DNA of 64,000 nucleotides from an uncultured Muribaculaceae bacterium (GTDB taxonomy: Bacteria > Bacteroidota > Bacteroidia > Bacteroidales > Muribaculaceae): contig CAKUQQ010000003.1 of assembly GCA_934675575.1 (NCBI GenBank), forward strand, positions 62,001-126,000, read 5' to 3'. Below are positions 26,959 to 36,323 of the stretch, one piece after another. The translations under genes were made by a program, and so were the position numbers. The notes under the pieces are model-generated. The model was not told the origin of the DNA and searched no databases. It saw only the letters and a list, made by a program, of their open reading frames with translations. The first letter of the stretch is position 1; each line of letters begins with the position of its first letter.

Positions 26959-26979
26959 ATTTTGATAAACATTCATATT
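26940..26979. promoter_or_regulatory. 40-bp perfect palindrome, putative operator
   Basis: Positions 26940-26959 and 26960-26979 are exact reverse complements with no spacer; the core reads TATCAAAATTTTGATA. It spans the -33 region of the restriction-modification promoter and touches the TTGCTGTCC end of the right repeat copy. Size, symmetry and position suit an operator for a dimeric HTH regulator such as the decayed gene just downstream. It could instead be a transcription-stop hairpin, but no T-run favours that. Confidence 0.6.
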
Positions 26980-27063
26980 GCTGTCCGTTAAAATGTATAC
27001 AATTATTTATGGTTAATATATAAAAAACAAAGGCGACAAAAAGAGTCTAAATCCCAAGTTTTG
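26978..27063 (+). repeat. Right copy of the element flanking the restriction-modification cassette
   Basis: Begins TTGCTGTCCGTTAAAA and carries, in the same order and orientation as the copy at 24061, TTATTTATGGT, AATATAT, AAAAACAAAGG and CCCAAGTTTTG. The GGACAGCAA right end is missing, so this copy is truncated or diverged. The two copies bracket the cassette of about 2.8 kb. Confidence 0.55.
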
Positions 27064-27103
27064 AACGCTGCCACGCTTCGTATGGTTTGTGAATAATTGT
27101 TTC

Positions 27104-30058
27104 TTATTTGCGGGATTTCTTTTTCTTGGCGGGTTTTGTGGTCTTTTTGCTTGGCAAAATCTTGGTTGCCGGTATGGTTTCTGCCACTACGCAATTACGG
27201 ATTTTTGCAGCATTGCTGCCCACCAGTCCCAGAGAATAGTCACCGTCGGCATCAATGGTGAACGATACCGATTGCTTGCCCCAGTCGTTGGTGGTGAATT
27301 GCTGCTTGGCAATCTGCTTGTCGGCAAGAATGTCTTTCACTTGCAGAGCGCCATTGCCATTGACCTCGGCTGTGAATGTGTAGGTGCCCTTTTTGAGATA
27401 CAGACCTTCCCAAATAGTGCCGCCGTTGTTGGCAAAGCCATAGCCTTTCACGGCATTGGCGTCGCCTTGCATTGTCCAGTAGGAGTTGCCTTGAGCGAAG
27501 TCGGCGTTCACAAATTTGTCGCTGCTCTTTATGCCACAATCGTTGAGGAATGTGGTGGGGTGTACCCAGAGCAGGTCGCAAGCGTCGATATACTCGTTGT
27601 TGAATATCCTGAAGTTGCTCACAGGGCAGTAGTCGTCTTGCTCTGAATTGTTGAACGGCTTGCCGTCGAATGGGTTGTCGGGCCAAGTGCCCACGCTGTA
27701 GCCACCGGCGAGCACGCAGTCATATACCTGCACGCTGTCGAGTCCCTGCTTCGTTTGGTCGGGGTTGGTGCTGCCCCACGGAATTAGGGCAATGGCCTTG
27801 CCGCCTCCGCCTGTGGCAGAGTTGATGTAGCTGTGCTCCACAGTCACGTCGCTCACCTTGTGGTCGCGGTCGTCGTAGTCGCGTCGCCATGGGCTCACCT
27901 TGCCGCGTGGGTCTTGGTAGCTCGATGAGAGCACAATGCCGTCGTCGTTGGAGTTGAAGAAGCAGCGTTCCACACGGGCATGTTTTGAGCCTTGCCCGAA
28001 GCTGAAACCGTCGCCGCTCACACAAGCCACCTCATAGAGTTTGACGTTGCCGATAAACACGTTTTGACATGTTTGGAAATTTGTGTGATAGTTGTTGGCG
28101 CGCACTTCGTCGATGTTGGTCACTTCCACGTTTTTGCAGTCAGAAAAAGCTATTGGGCAGACGTGCATGCGGTCGGTGCAGGTGCGTGCATAGTGGCTCC
28201 AGTCGGGGTTCTCGGTGTAGTTGTCATACATGCGTATAACGCCAGGGCCTGTCACCTTCACATTGCTCACGCCATTGCCCTGAATCATGGGCAGGTTCAT
28301 AAACAAGCAGTGAGTCCACGGCGTGTTTGGTATGGCTACATCGTGACCAAAAAGCATGTGATATTTGTAGTGACGCAAATCGCAGTCTTGCCAGATGATT
28401 GCGCCCTTGTCGAGGTGCAAGTCAACGTTGCTTTTCATTATGATGTTGGTGGCGCGGTAGCGGCGGCCATAGGGGGAGTCGCTGCCAGGAAGCACCACTT
28501 GGCCACCGCCGGCAGCCGTGCAGGCGTCAATGGCTTTTTGTATGGCTGGCGTGTCGTCGGTGAAGCCATCGCCCTTTGCGCCATAGTCGAGCACATTGAA
28601 TTTTGCATCGGGCAGGGTGAAAGCGTAGGGGTTGGTGGTGAAGTCCTCCCAATTCTCTATATAGAAAGGTTTGCCCACAGAGTGCCAGTCGGTGTCGCTG
28701 TTTTTGACTACAGCAAGGAAGCGTGTGCTCAAGTGTGTCATCTTGCCGCCGTGACGGCTGTTGGGGAGCTGGTCGAGTTGGAACTCGGCTGTGGCTGGAC
28801 CTTCATACACAAGGCTGAGTTTGTTTATTGGCAGGCTTGACTTGTGGAACGGATATTCATAGATGGCGAGACGCTTGTATTTTGCCAGATATTCAGGCTT
28901 GACTGTGCCTTTTATGTGCAGATTGTCGCGGTCGGCGGTGCAACTTGTGATTTGCCCGGCGAAGTCGAATATCGAGTCCTCTCGCTCAAATGTTATGCGG
29001 TCGATGGCCCAAGAGCCTTTTGCGGCATCGATTGGCTCTATTTTGAAGCCCATGAGCCGTCCGCCGGCTGTAGGCACGTCGGTGAGGTTGACGTAGTAGC
29101 CGGTTAGGTCGCTGTTTGGCGTGAGGGCAAATTCCTTTGACTTGTCGGCCGAGAAGGTGGAATCCTTGTCGGTGATGAAGCTTAGGCGAGCCTTGGTGGC
29201 TGCACTGTGGTTAGCCATCACTATGAAGAAAGTGTTCCAGCAGGCGAACGTCGGGTATGCTCCAGTGCCGTTGCCCATGGTTATATATGACTTGCCGCTG
29301 CCGATGGGCGGATTGTAGATGCTGTTGTAGCTGCCTTTGAGTTCGGTTGTTGCCACGCTTGCTCCAGCTTTGTTGAAGCGGAACACAAGAGCGTCGTCTT
29401 TGTGGGAGATTTTGCCGCCTACGGCAGTGAAGCGGTCGGTTGAGGCTGGCAGCATGAAGTTGAGGTCAAGTGGCTTGCCCACATATATGCCGTCAATCAT
29501 GAAGTCGCGGCCCGAAGCCCAAGTCTTGGGGCTGTTGCACATCACGCCTATTTCCATGCTTTTCACATTTTTCAGGAATGGGCACTGGCTGAGGTCGAAC
29601 ATTATGGTGCGCCACAGGGTGGGTATGAACTGGGCTTGCGCCTCAAAAGTGCGCTTGCCGTCGGACAGCACGAGCCGCACAAACTGGTTCATGTCGGGTC
29701 CCTCCTGGGAGAGAACGGCAAATTCCATCATGGGAGTCTTGCGCAAGTCGAGCGGCTTGGCAAACCGCTTGCTGATGGTGCGCCACTGGTTGGCTTGCAG
29801 ATTGTCGGCCGGTTTCACCATCAGGGCCTTTGTGCCCTCGTGTGGCTTGCAGCCGAAAGGCGATGCGTCGGTGAAGCCGAGCGTCACCCCATTGCCAGGC
29901 TCAAAGCCGTCGAGGTTGTCGTTAAATCCGGCAATCGCTTGTTTCTGTGTCAGCGACACGCGGTTGCTATAGTCGTGAAGTGTGGTCTGCGCCGAGGCTG
30001 GCGCTGCTGCCGATAGCATTGTGGCCACGACAATGCCGCTTAATGGTCGAAGTCTCAT
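27104..30058 (-). CDS. Secreted GH28-like polygalacturonase-type enzyme, multidomain
   Basis: A 984-residue secreted protein with a signal peptide ending PASA-QT. Residues about 25-480 are beta-sandwich material that I cannot name. At 487 the right-handed beta-helix of the GH28/pectate-lyase superfamily starts (FNVLDYGAKGDGFTDDT), followed by parallel-coil repeats with GNGVSNVKVTGPGVI, the catalytic-site-like SGDGFSFG and NSNDDGIVLSS. A C-terminal carbohydrate-binding-like sandwich (about 830-950) follows, and the protein ends in a very lysine-rich tail (PAKKKKSRK). It probably degrades pectin-type polysaccharides outside the cell. It is flanked on both sides by restriction-modification DNA but has its own promoter and a base composition like the core genes. 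Confidence 0.78.
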   Translation of the reverse strand: MRLRPLSGIVVATMLSAAAPASAQTTLHDYSNRVSLTQKQAIAGFNDNLDGFEPGNGVTLGFTDASPFGCKPHEGTKALMVKPADNLQANQWRTISKRFAKPLDLRKTPMMEFAVLSQEGPDMNQFVRLVLSDGKRTFEAQAQFIPTLWRTIMFDLSQCPFLKNVKSMEIGVMCNSPKTWASGRDFMIDGIYVGKPLDLNFMLPASTDRFTAVGGKISHKDDALVFRFNKAGASVATTELKGSYNSIYNPPIGSGKSYITMGNGTGAYPTFACWNTFFIVMANHSAATKARLSFITDKDSTFSADKSKEFALTPNSDLTGYYVNLTDVPTAGGRLMGFKIEPIDAAKGSWAIDRITFEREDSIFDFAGQITSCTADRDNLHIKGTVKPEYLAKYKRLAIYEYPFHKSSLPINKLSLVYEGPATAEFQLDQLPNSRHGGKMTHLSTRFLAVVKNSDTDWHSVGKPFYIENWEDFTTNPYAFTLPDAKFNVLDYGAKGDGFTDDTPAIQKAIDACTAAGGGQVVLPGSDSPYGRRYRATNIIMKSNVDLHLDKGAIIWQDCDLRHYKYHMLFGHDVAIPNTPWTHCLFMNLPMIQGNGVSNVKVTGPGVIRMYDNYTENPDWSHYARTCTDRMHVCPIAFSDCKNVEVTNIDEVRANNYHTNFQTCQNVFIGNVKLYEVACVSGDGFSFGQGSKHARVERCFFNSNDDGIVLSSSYQDPRGKVSPWRRDYDDRDHKVSDVTVEHSYINSATGGGGKAIALIPWGSTNPDQTKQGLDSVQVYDCVLAGGYSVGTWPDNPFDGKPFNNSEQDDYCPVSNFRIFNNEYIDACDLLWVHPTTFLNDCGIKSSDKFVNADFAQGNSYWTMQGDANAVKGYGFANNGGTIWEGLYLKKGTYTFTAEVNGNGALQVKDILADKQIAKQQFTTNDWGKQSVSFTIDADGDYSLGLVGSNAAKIRNCVVAETIPATKILPSKKTTKPAKKKKSRK

Positions 30059-30139
30059 AATCGTTGAACGTCGGTTTTTTAGTTAAAAAACTGGGCAAAA
30101 TGCCGAGTCCTCACAGTTTATTTTTTTCTATTGTCTTAG

Positions 30140-30171
30140 CAAATTTAGTGATTATCTCCATAATCCACAAA
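30140..30171 (-). promoter_or_regulatory. Promoter of the GH28-like gene
   Basis: On the minus strand TTTG (30168-30171), exactly 20 bp and TAAATTTG (30140-30147). It lies 81 bp before the start codon. Confidence 0.75.
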
Positions 30172-30584
30172 GCCGCAGTCGGTTTTTAAGCATGGCGCGG
30201 CGTAAGATTGGGCAAGTTTGGCGAATTTGAATGCTATGAGTTACAATTCAAAAGATGCTAATTGAGGAGGAAATACTGGGTGGGGATGCTCTGAATTATG
30301 CATTTGAGGGCAAAGACAGTGGAAACAGGTTGGCATTCGGTGCATAGTTCCAAATCATTCTCGGTTATCATGTTGCATTCTGCATGGAGGACTGCTACCT
30401 AAAATCTAATTATTGATTCAAGTGACTGAATATCTTCGATTTGCCTTTCTGCAAGTAGCGTAATCTCCCGCTATTGCTTCATCGGATTGTTACAGCGTTC
30501 TGCGTCAGGTTGCGTGGAGGTTTCCTTGATTACAAACATACGACTTTTTCTGTGTATTAAGCACATAAACTTCTCCACCTTGAT
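30172..30584. other. Intergenic stretch with no supported gene
   Basis: About 410 bp between the GH28-like promoter and the end of the five-gene defence operon. It has no hairpin with a T-run, no -33/-7 pair and no long ORF; the only ORF with sensible codons is 30 codons at 30255-30347, unsupported by a ribosome site or promoter. It is probably the boundary between core DNA and the island. Confidence 0.5.
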
Positions 30585-31967
30585 TCAAAATCCTTTTTTA
30601 ACTTCCCAATAACCACCTTTATCCGGTCCTATGCGCTTAATTGCTCCTTTCTCTTGGAGTGAAGCTAGTCGCCTTTTCACACTGCTTTCATGTAGCCCAA
30701 CTCGACCGGAAATCTCTTTTCTTGAAATGTATGGATTCCTTTTAATAAGTTCAAGAATAGCATCTTCCTGCTTGTCTCGGTCATTTTCCGGTCGCTTTCT
30801 GGTCGCTTTCTGGTCGCTCTTTTGGGTCGCATTTTGCTCGTGTTGGGTCGTAGCTCTTTCCGGGTACTCAAACTTAAAAATCGTCCATATGCCCGAAGCA
30901 TCATAGCGGAACTCCGGTGTGGAGAAACCTTCATTCTTACAAGCTGTGATGATACGCTCAATGCCGCGTCCCCATGCCTCAATCTCACCTGCACGAAAGA
31001 ACGTGTTGGCAATATCAGGGTTGTAAGGCATACTCCGGTGTGAAGACAATAATGTTTCTACAGTCCATCCTTCCGGCAATACCCCACCATTTATTATCTC
31101 CAACTTGTTTTCATACACGCGGATTTGAATGGGAGAAGGTTCTGCATAGTCTTTGTTGATGCAAGCATTTAATAATGCCTCACGTAAAGCCTCACGAGGC
31201 ATCGGCAATGTTTCTATCCGTTGGATGCCCTCATAGGTAATGATTGCTTTCATATATTTGGTACACAGCAAGTCCATTAGCTTCACAATTTGCTGGAACA
31301 GATTACCATGCACTTCGTCTTGATATACCAAATCCATACCTTCACGGAAGAAGCCGACCTTTACAAATGCTCCGGTCACATATTGTTCCGGATCAGGATA
31401 AAACAACAAGGCTGCAGCTCGTTTCAGATAGTTGCCTTCATAAAGTCGTAGTTTCTCCAATAATCCGTGATTGTCGTCCATCAAGTCCGCTTCATCCATG
31501 CGTCCGCTCCGCTTGGCATACTTGCGGAACAAATCAAACGTAGCGTTGTCTAAGTCCTCTGCTTTCAGATAAGGAACAGGCACACCATCCCATGTCTTGC
31601 CTTGCTTGCGAAGCATGAAGCGGTCGAGTGCAGCCCCTTTCAGTTCTTGATTAGTTGCACCGCTTCGCTGGTAATACTTGCCACGGAAACTGACGGGATA
31701 AGGATAAGCCTCCGTCATAATCTCCAAATAGGGCTTTCCGTCTTTCTCTTTCAGATTAACATCCACCAAGATGCCCATCATATCACGTACCTTATTTGGA
31801 ATGTCCTCCATTAGTTTCTTGGCATTCTGTACGCCACATACTTCACCATTATCACGCAGGCCTATATACAACGTACCACCTTGTGCATTGGCAAAACCAC
31901 AAATCCATTTCTGGTATTCATCGCGCCAAGATTCTTTGAACTCTATGTTTTGAGATTCGGTAATCAT
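30585..31967 (-). CDS. AlbA_2 (Schlafen-like) and GHKL-ATPase regulator with winged helix
   Basis: A 460-residue protein of the RecG-like transcriptional regulator group. Residues about 1-115 form an AlbA_2/Schlafen domain (ESQNIEFKESW, GFANAQGGTLYIGLRDNGEVCG). Residues about 240-375 form an HATPase_c_4 domain (REALLNACINKDY, LEIINGGVLP, EAWGRGIERI), then a basic linker (KSDQKATRKRPENDRDKQE) and a winged helix (ISRKEISGRVGLHESSVKRRL). It may bind nucleic acid and ATP. Last gene of a compact five-gene operon with a BcgI-like restriction-modification system; the stop of the DUF3800 gene lies 2 bp away. Whether it regulates the system or acts in defence is unknown. Confidence 0.85.
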   Translation of the reverse strand: MITESQNIEFKESWRDEYQKWICGFANAQGGTLYIGLRDNGEVCGVQNAKKLMEDIPNKVRDMMGILVDVNLKEKDGKPYLEIMTEAYPYPVSFRGKYYQRSGATNQELKGAALDRFMLRKQGKTWDGVPVPYLKAEDLDNATFDLFRKYAKRSGRMDEADLMDDNHGLLEKLRLYEGNYLKRAAALLFYPDPEQYVTGAFVKVGFFREGMDLVYQDEVHGNLFQQIVKLMDLLCTKYMKAIITYEGIQRIETLPMPREALREALLNACINKDYAEPSPIQIRVYENKLEIINGGVLPEGWTVETLLSSHRSMPYNPDIANTFFRAGEIEAWGRGIERIITACKNEGFSTPEFRYDASGIWTIFKFEYPERATTQHEQNATQKSDQKATRKRPENDRDKQEDAILELIKRNPYISRKEISGRVGLHESSVKRRLASLQEKGAIKRIGPDKGGYWEVKKGF

Positions 31968-31969
31968 AT

Positions 31970-33151
31970 TTAATTTTCTGTTTTTCCATTATCATCGTCG
32001 GTAAACATCTTTGCCAATTGTTGATATTCGGCTCGTTCAAAAAGTTTTATTTGTCCTTCTGTGCCCATACGAATAACATCATTGCAAATTTTTAACCTAT
32101 GTAGCATAGGCATAATAATACTTTTCCCTTGATTAACAAAATCATATAATTCTTTTTCTGTTGATGGAATTTTATATCCACTAGAACTACTAGATATTAT
32201 GACCTCATTGTCCCGAAGTTTGGCGATAATTTTGTTTCTGAAAGATTGGATTGACAATTTGTCATATCCTAAATACATCAATTGATTTATAAGTTCTTTT
32301 GTCGGGATATACTTTCTTGGAGATTTGTTCATGAATCGAAATAGAAGATAATTCAGGACAGCAATTTGTTGTTTCACTTCTACGTCATCTTCATTCTGAT
32401 GAGTTTCAATAAAACGCCGAGCCTTTCGATAGCAAATGTCTGCTATTTGAGGATTATAGTCTGGATTAAGGCTCTTTTGAGTAATATTGAATGTATCAAA
32501 AGTTTCAGGAAATTCTTTAATACGCAAAATCTTATCACTTAATATTGAGCGATAATTGTAACCATCTGCTTCTACTATTTTCTTATTGTCGTAATTATAA
32601 GCTAAAGAACCACTAACAATATCAGCAACTTGAATGATGTTGCTGTTTTTACTATTCTCAAACCTAAAAGAACTTTCATCAAACAAACCAAGAGGGATTT
32701 CTTTTGAGCGAACATAATTTGCAAATGAAATCAGGTAATCGTTACCTCCAATTTCGTCTGCTGTAATGGTCAAATTACCATAAGCGGTTCTTAATTCCTG
32801 ATAGACCAAGTTGTTAAGGAATTTGTAAAATGGCTGTTTGTATCTAAGTCCTGAATTTTCATAAATTCTTCTTTTATCGCATACAAAAGCAAAAATAAGA
32901 AAAGGAAGTTTCTTTAATGCATTTAAGATTACTACTCTGCGTTTATGATTGCGCTTGATTTTACTAGATTTTATTTCTCCTGTTTGAAAATAATGTTTCC
33001 TGATTTCTTCTACTCCATTTGATACAGTAGATAAATCCTCCTCATCGACAATAATTGCGGTGATAATAAAATGAGTTGAGCACCCTGGATTTTCAAAGTC
33101 ATACCCGAAAGCGCCAAACTCATCCACAAAAGCATATTTTTTGTTACTCAT
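31970..33151 (-). CDS. DUF3800-domain protein
   Basis: A 393-residue protein whose first 190 residues are DUF3800: AFVDEFG near the start (Asp10, Glu11), TITADEIGGND (Asp132), and NIIQVADIVSGSLAYN (Asp177). The acidic residues sit where an RNase H-like fold would place a metal site, so a nuclease role is possible. The second half (about 250-390) is helical, with YIPTKELINQLMYLGYDKLSIQSFRNKIIAKL looking like a winged-helix segment. It overlaps the specificity-subunit gene by 8 bp and sits in the middle of the defence operon. DUF3800 proteins are often found beside restriction systems; their precise job is not established. Confidence 0.82.
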   Translation of the reverse strand: MSNKKYAFVDEFGAFGYDFENPGCSTHFIITAIIVDEEDLSTVSNGVEEIRKHYFQTGEIKSSKIKRNHKRRVVILNALKKLPFLIFAFVCDKRRIYENSGLRYKQPFYKFLNNLVYQELRTAYGNLTITADEIGGNDYLISFANYVRSKEIPLGLFDESSFRFENSKNSNIIQVADIVSGSLAYNYDNKKIVEADGYNYRSILSDKILRIKEFPETFDTFNITQKSLNPDYNPQIADICYRKARRFIETHQNEDDVEVKQQIAVLNYLLFRFMNKSPRKYIPTKELINQLMYLGYDKLSIQSFRNKIIAKLRDNEVIISSSSSGYKIPSTEKELYDFVNQGKSIIMPMLHRLKICNDVIRMGTEGQIKLFERAEYQQLAKMFTDDDNGKTEN

Positions 33152-34253
33152 AATCTTGTGATTTATTTATTGCTTTCTTTGTCGCTTCAATTTTCTTGTC
33201 AGCATACAAAACAACATCTTTTATTACCAATTTCTGGATGGCAGAAACTAAAATGCTCATCGAAGCATAATCAATTTCTTTGCCTGAATATGGTAAAGAT
33301 ATAATATCGTTTTTAATTTTCTTGCTACTAACACTGTCGCCCCAAGAGTATTTGTATCCTAAACTTTTGTTTATGCAGGTTGCCACATATAGCTGAATAT
33401 TCTTATTCCTTTTTGTTTCATCTTTCAAGCGCAAAGTTAAGTTGTGGCTATCATTTGAAAAGAAGTCTTTTTCTTGATAAGTTACAACAAATGTCTTTCC
33501 ACCAATAAAAATGCAGTTTCCCTTATCCATATACTTTTCATCATAAGAAATATAAGAACTTACAGCATTATTATCAGCACTGGCACACAAATATGGGAAC
33601 TCACCGCTATCTTCCATAATGTCTTCTGACAAGATATTACCTGCATTCTTTACCTCGAACACTGCAGGAACGGGGAAATCTTTGAACGGCAAACAATTAT
33701 AGTCTTTCAAAACTTTTTGCTCTTCATCGGTTAGCTCATAATCTTTGAATCCTGTGACCAATAAATAAGCTTCCAGCTCCGCCAAACGCTCCGCTTCCAG
33801 CTCCGCTATAAACTTATCTATAAATGCAAAATCAATCTTATTGTTTTTAATAGGTAGGCTTACAACTGATGTCAAGAACATATTATTTACATCCCTCACC
33901 AAGACGGACAACAGTCTTTTCTTTAGTTTGTTTAGCAAAGCTGTAAAAAACAAGACAGAATTTTCGGACAACTTGATTTTAGGGATGATTTTCCTCACAA
34001 ATTGTCCTGCATACCATGGTTTCCTACGGTAAAAGAAATCCATTTGCAAGAGTCCTAAGCTCCAAGTTTCGGCCGGATTTATGTTTTCAAGATTAACGAA
34101 TCCTGTCTCTTGTAAAACTCCTTGATTAACAGAAGTTCTTGTAACATAATCATATTCGTTTCCAGGCACAAGCGCATCGGTATTGAAACTATTTGTATTT
34201 TGTATGTCGAACAAATCACCCAATATAAACTCACCCCACTCAACTTCTTTCAA
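33144..34253 (-). CDS. BcgI-like specificity (S/B) subunit
   Basis: A 369-residue DNA-specificity subunit. It has two target-recognition domains (about 1-150 and 190-345), each beginning with a GDLFDIQ- or VFEVKNAG-like motif, separated by a coiled-coil spacer (FIDKFIAELEAERLAELEAYL). The closing helix is ADKKIEATKKAINKS. Length and order match the B subunit of BcgI-type (type IIB) systems rather than a classical HsdS. Its start overlaps the stop of the nuclease-methylase by 4 bp and its end overlaps DUF3800 by 8 bp, so all are coupled. The recognised sequence cannot be read from the protein. Confidence 0.88.
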   Translation of the reverse strand: MKEVEWGEFILGDLFDIQNTNSFNTDALVPGNEYDYVTRTSVNQGVLQETGFVNLENINPAETWSLGLLQMDFFYRRKPWYAGQFVRKIIPKIKLSENSVLFFTALLNKLKKRLLSVLVRDVNNMFLTSVVSLPIKNNKIDFAFIDKFIAELEAERLAELEAYLLVTGFKDYELTDEEQKVLKDYNCLPFKDFPVPAVFEVKNAGNILSEDIMEDSGEFPYLCASADNNAVSSYISYDEKYMDKGNCIFIGGKTFVVTYQEKDFFSNDSHNLTLRLKDETKRNKNIQLYVATCINKSLGYKYSWGDSVSSKKIKNDIISLPYSGKEIDYASMSILVSAIQKLVIKDVVLYADKKIEATKKAINKSQDYE

Positions 34254-36319
34254 TCTATTGTTGAGTGGGGAATCTGTTTTCCCAAGCCGTCCTCCTCTGC
34301 TTGCTGCTTTCTGAGTAAATTAGAAACTTCCCATGCCAAATAGTCGCCTACAGTTTTCTTAAAATCCTGCAACGTGGGCTTGGTATCGACGGGGGCAGTC
34401 TGGTTCCAATCTTTCCCGCTTTCCGGGTCTATTGTCCCTTCGTAGTATTCTTCCTCAGTAAAGTAATGCAGCTTGTCCTTACCAAAGCGCACAAGGCTTA
34501 CAACTTCATCATAACGCTCTTTCGCATGGTCTGTATCTCGCAAGTTGCAGCTTGCCTTTTTTCGGTTTGTTCGTGTGTACCCATCATTTGAAAAGTCGAT
34601 GAACTTCACAACGTCATCTTCCTTATGTGCCTCGTTTACGCGAAATACGTAGATATATGTCTGGACGCTCGATTTCCCAACAAACAGGTCTTCCGGCATC
34701 TTAATACTTGCCAAAAGCGTATTCCTTCTCAATATTCTTTTGTTGTAGTCTATTGCTTTGCCTGTTCCGGCAGAACCTTGTATGATAATTGCTGCATAGC
34801 CTCTTCCCATCATACTTAGAGCTTTCTCCACGAATACCATGCCATTGCCGCTGGCCGAATATGGGGGATTGAGTACGAAAGCATCAGCCGGAAACTTGCT
34901 GTCGTTATTACCGCCATAAGTGCCGTCGAAACCTTTAAGCGAATCTTCGTTGATGATGTTTGAACTTCCATCACCCATTAGTATCATATTGAGCACAGCC
35001 AACATATAAACACTGGGCAACACTTCGATACCCAACATCTGTTTCGACTTTATCTTCACTTCCTTAATCGCAAGTTCTGCTGGTGAATGGATGTTATTTT
35101 TTGCGTCTATCAACATTTCGTTCATAGCTGCAACAAGCAAACCGGCAGAGCCTGTAGCGAAATCCCAAACATAAGAATCCTTATTAACCCGCGCAAGCCG
35201 AACCAATAATCGTGCTACGTAGGCCGGAGTAAGTACTACATCGTTTAACTTGTCTTGCGAAAATCCGAGCCAACTGTACATCTCATTGAACAACTTGCCT
35301 GTGAAGTCGGTAGTCAAGCCAATTTTATAATAGATTCCCAAGTCGTCTATGATTTTCGTGAATACACGTTTGAGTTGACTTTCACCGTTTTCTGCCTTAT
35401 TTATATTGTCTGTGGTAAGGGTGTTTTCAAGTATTCTTTCGATGAATTGCCGTTTCTTTTTAGGCAGGTTCTTTTCATTTAGGAACGCTTTTATCTTTCT
35501 AAAGATGATTTCACCGTCAGTATTACCTTGTTCGGATGACGAAGCCAAATCGGATTTTTCCAATGGAGCCACTTTACCCGGTACTCCAAGTGTAGCGATG
35601 ATAGAAGCGGCTACGAGATATACACGGTCGTTCTCGCCAAGCCCTTTTTCATTTTGATAAATGTCATTGTTTAGCTTTGTAAGGCTTATGGTTATTTCAC
35701 GCTCACGCTGTTCCTTTATCTTGTCTATTTCCTCTTGGGTCATACTAAGTGACCGTACATTTTCAATAAAGGCATCAAAATTGTCGTGTGCAAGAAATGA
35801 AAGGTCTGTGTATTCACCAACCTTTTGTCCGACACCGAAGTTGCTTTTTGACACGTAATAAACTCCTATTTCGTGTTGTAAACGACCTGCATCGTCACGA
35901 TACCCCGTCATACCTATGGCTATGATGTCGGTATATCCAGTAAAATGGAGTAGAGCGTTAGCATAGTGTACAGCACCATTGACAGCATACGAATTTATGT
36001 ATTTGAATTGTGGCTCGTTTTTTTGCGTCTTATTCTCCACGTGTCCATTAGCATCAAGTTTCTCTAAGCGACCTTTATAACCTTTGTATTCTATCAATAT
36101 GGGGTAATAGTCGAGCTTTTTGTCTTGTAACAACAGTTTTGCATCAGGACGGTTACGCCCAGAACCACCATTTTTCGTGAAATAATCCTCAAGCGCTTTG
36201 TCTATTTCAGGATTAAGTGATTCTTGTTCCAGCTTGTAAGGAAGCTTATACGATTTAAGCCATCCGTTAGCTAATTCTGCTATATTAGGCTCAACTGATT
36301 GTATATTTTTCTTCGACAT
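34250..36319 (-). CDS. BcgI-like nuclease/N6-adenine methylase (A subunit)
   Basis: A 689-residue fusion. The N-terminal region has a PD-(D/E)xK-like nuclease: NRPDAKLLLQ (Asp59) then PILIEYKGY (Glu77, Lys79). The C-terminal half is an N6-adenine methylase: motif I VWDFATGSAGLLVAAM (about 385-400) and motif IV FVLNPPYS (NPPY 484-487), followed by a long conserved tail. Nuclease and methylase in one chain with a separate specificity subunit is the layout of type IIB systems such as BcgI, which cut on both sides of the target; no HsdR helicase gene is present. This bifunctional reading rests on motif positions. It sits second in the operon, 4 bp after the HTH gene. Confidence 0.86.
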   Translation of the reverse strand: MSKKNIQSVEPNIAELANGWLKSYKLPYKLEQESLNPEIDKALEDYFTKNGGSGRNRPDAKLLLQDKKLDYYPILIEYKGYKGRLEKLDANGHVENKTQKNEPQFKYINSYAVNGAVHYANALLHFTGYTDIIAIGMTGYRDDAGRLQHEIGVYYVSKSNFGVGQKVGEYTDLSFLAHDNFDAFIENVRSLSMTQEEIDKIKEQREREITISLTKLNNDIYQNEKGLGENDRVYLVAASIIATLGVPGKVAPLEKSDLASSSEQGNTDGEIIFRKIKAFLNEKNLPKKKRQFIERILENTLTTDNINKAENGESQLKRVFTKIIDDLGIYYKIGLTTDFTGKLFNEMYSWLGFSQDKLNDVVLTPAYVARLLVRLARVNKDSYVWDFATGSAGLLVAAMNEMLIDAKNNIHSPAELAIKEVKIKSKQMLGIEVLPSVYMLAVLNMILMGDGSSNIINEDSLKGFDGTYGGNNDSKFPADAFVLNPPYSASGNGMVFVEKALSMMGRGYAAIIIQGSAGTGKAIDYNKRILRRNTLLASIKMPEDLFVGKSSVQTYIYVFRVNEAHKEDDVVKFIDFSNDGYTRTNRKKASCNLRDTDHAKERYDEVVSLVRFGKDKLHYFTEEEYYEGTIDPESGKDWNQTAPVDTKPTLQDFKKTVGDYLAWEVSNLLRKQQAEEDGLGKQIPHSTID

Positions 36320-36323
36320 GACT

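Noticed and set aside
30255-30347. 30-codon ORF in the gap between the GH28-like gene and the defence operon
   Set aside because: No ribosome site, promoter or family; too short to support.
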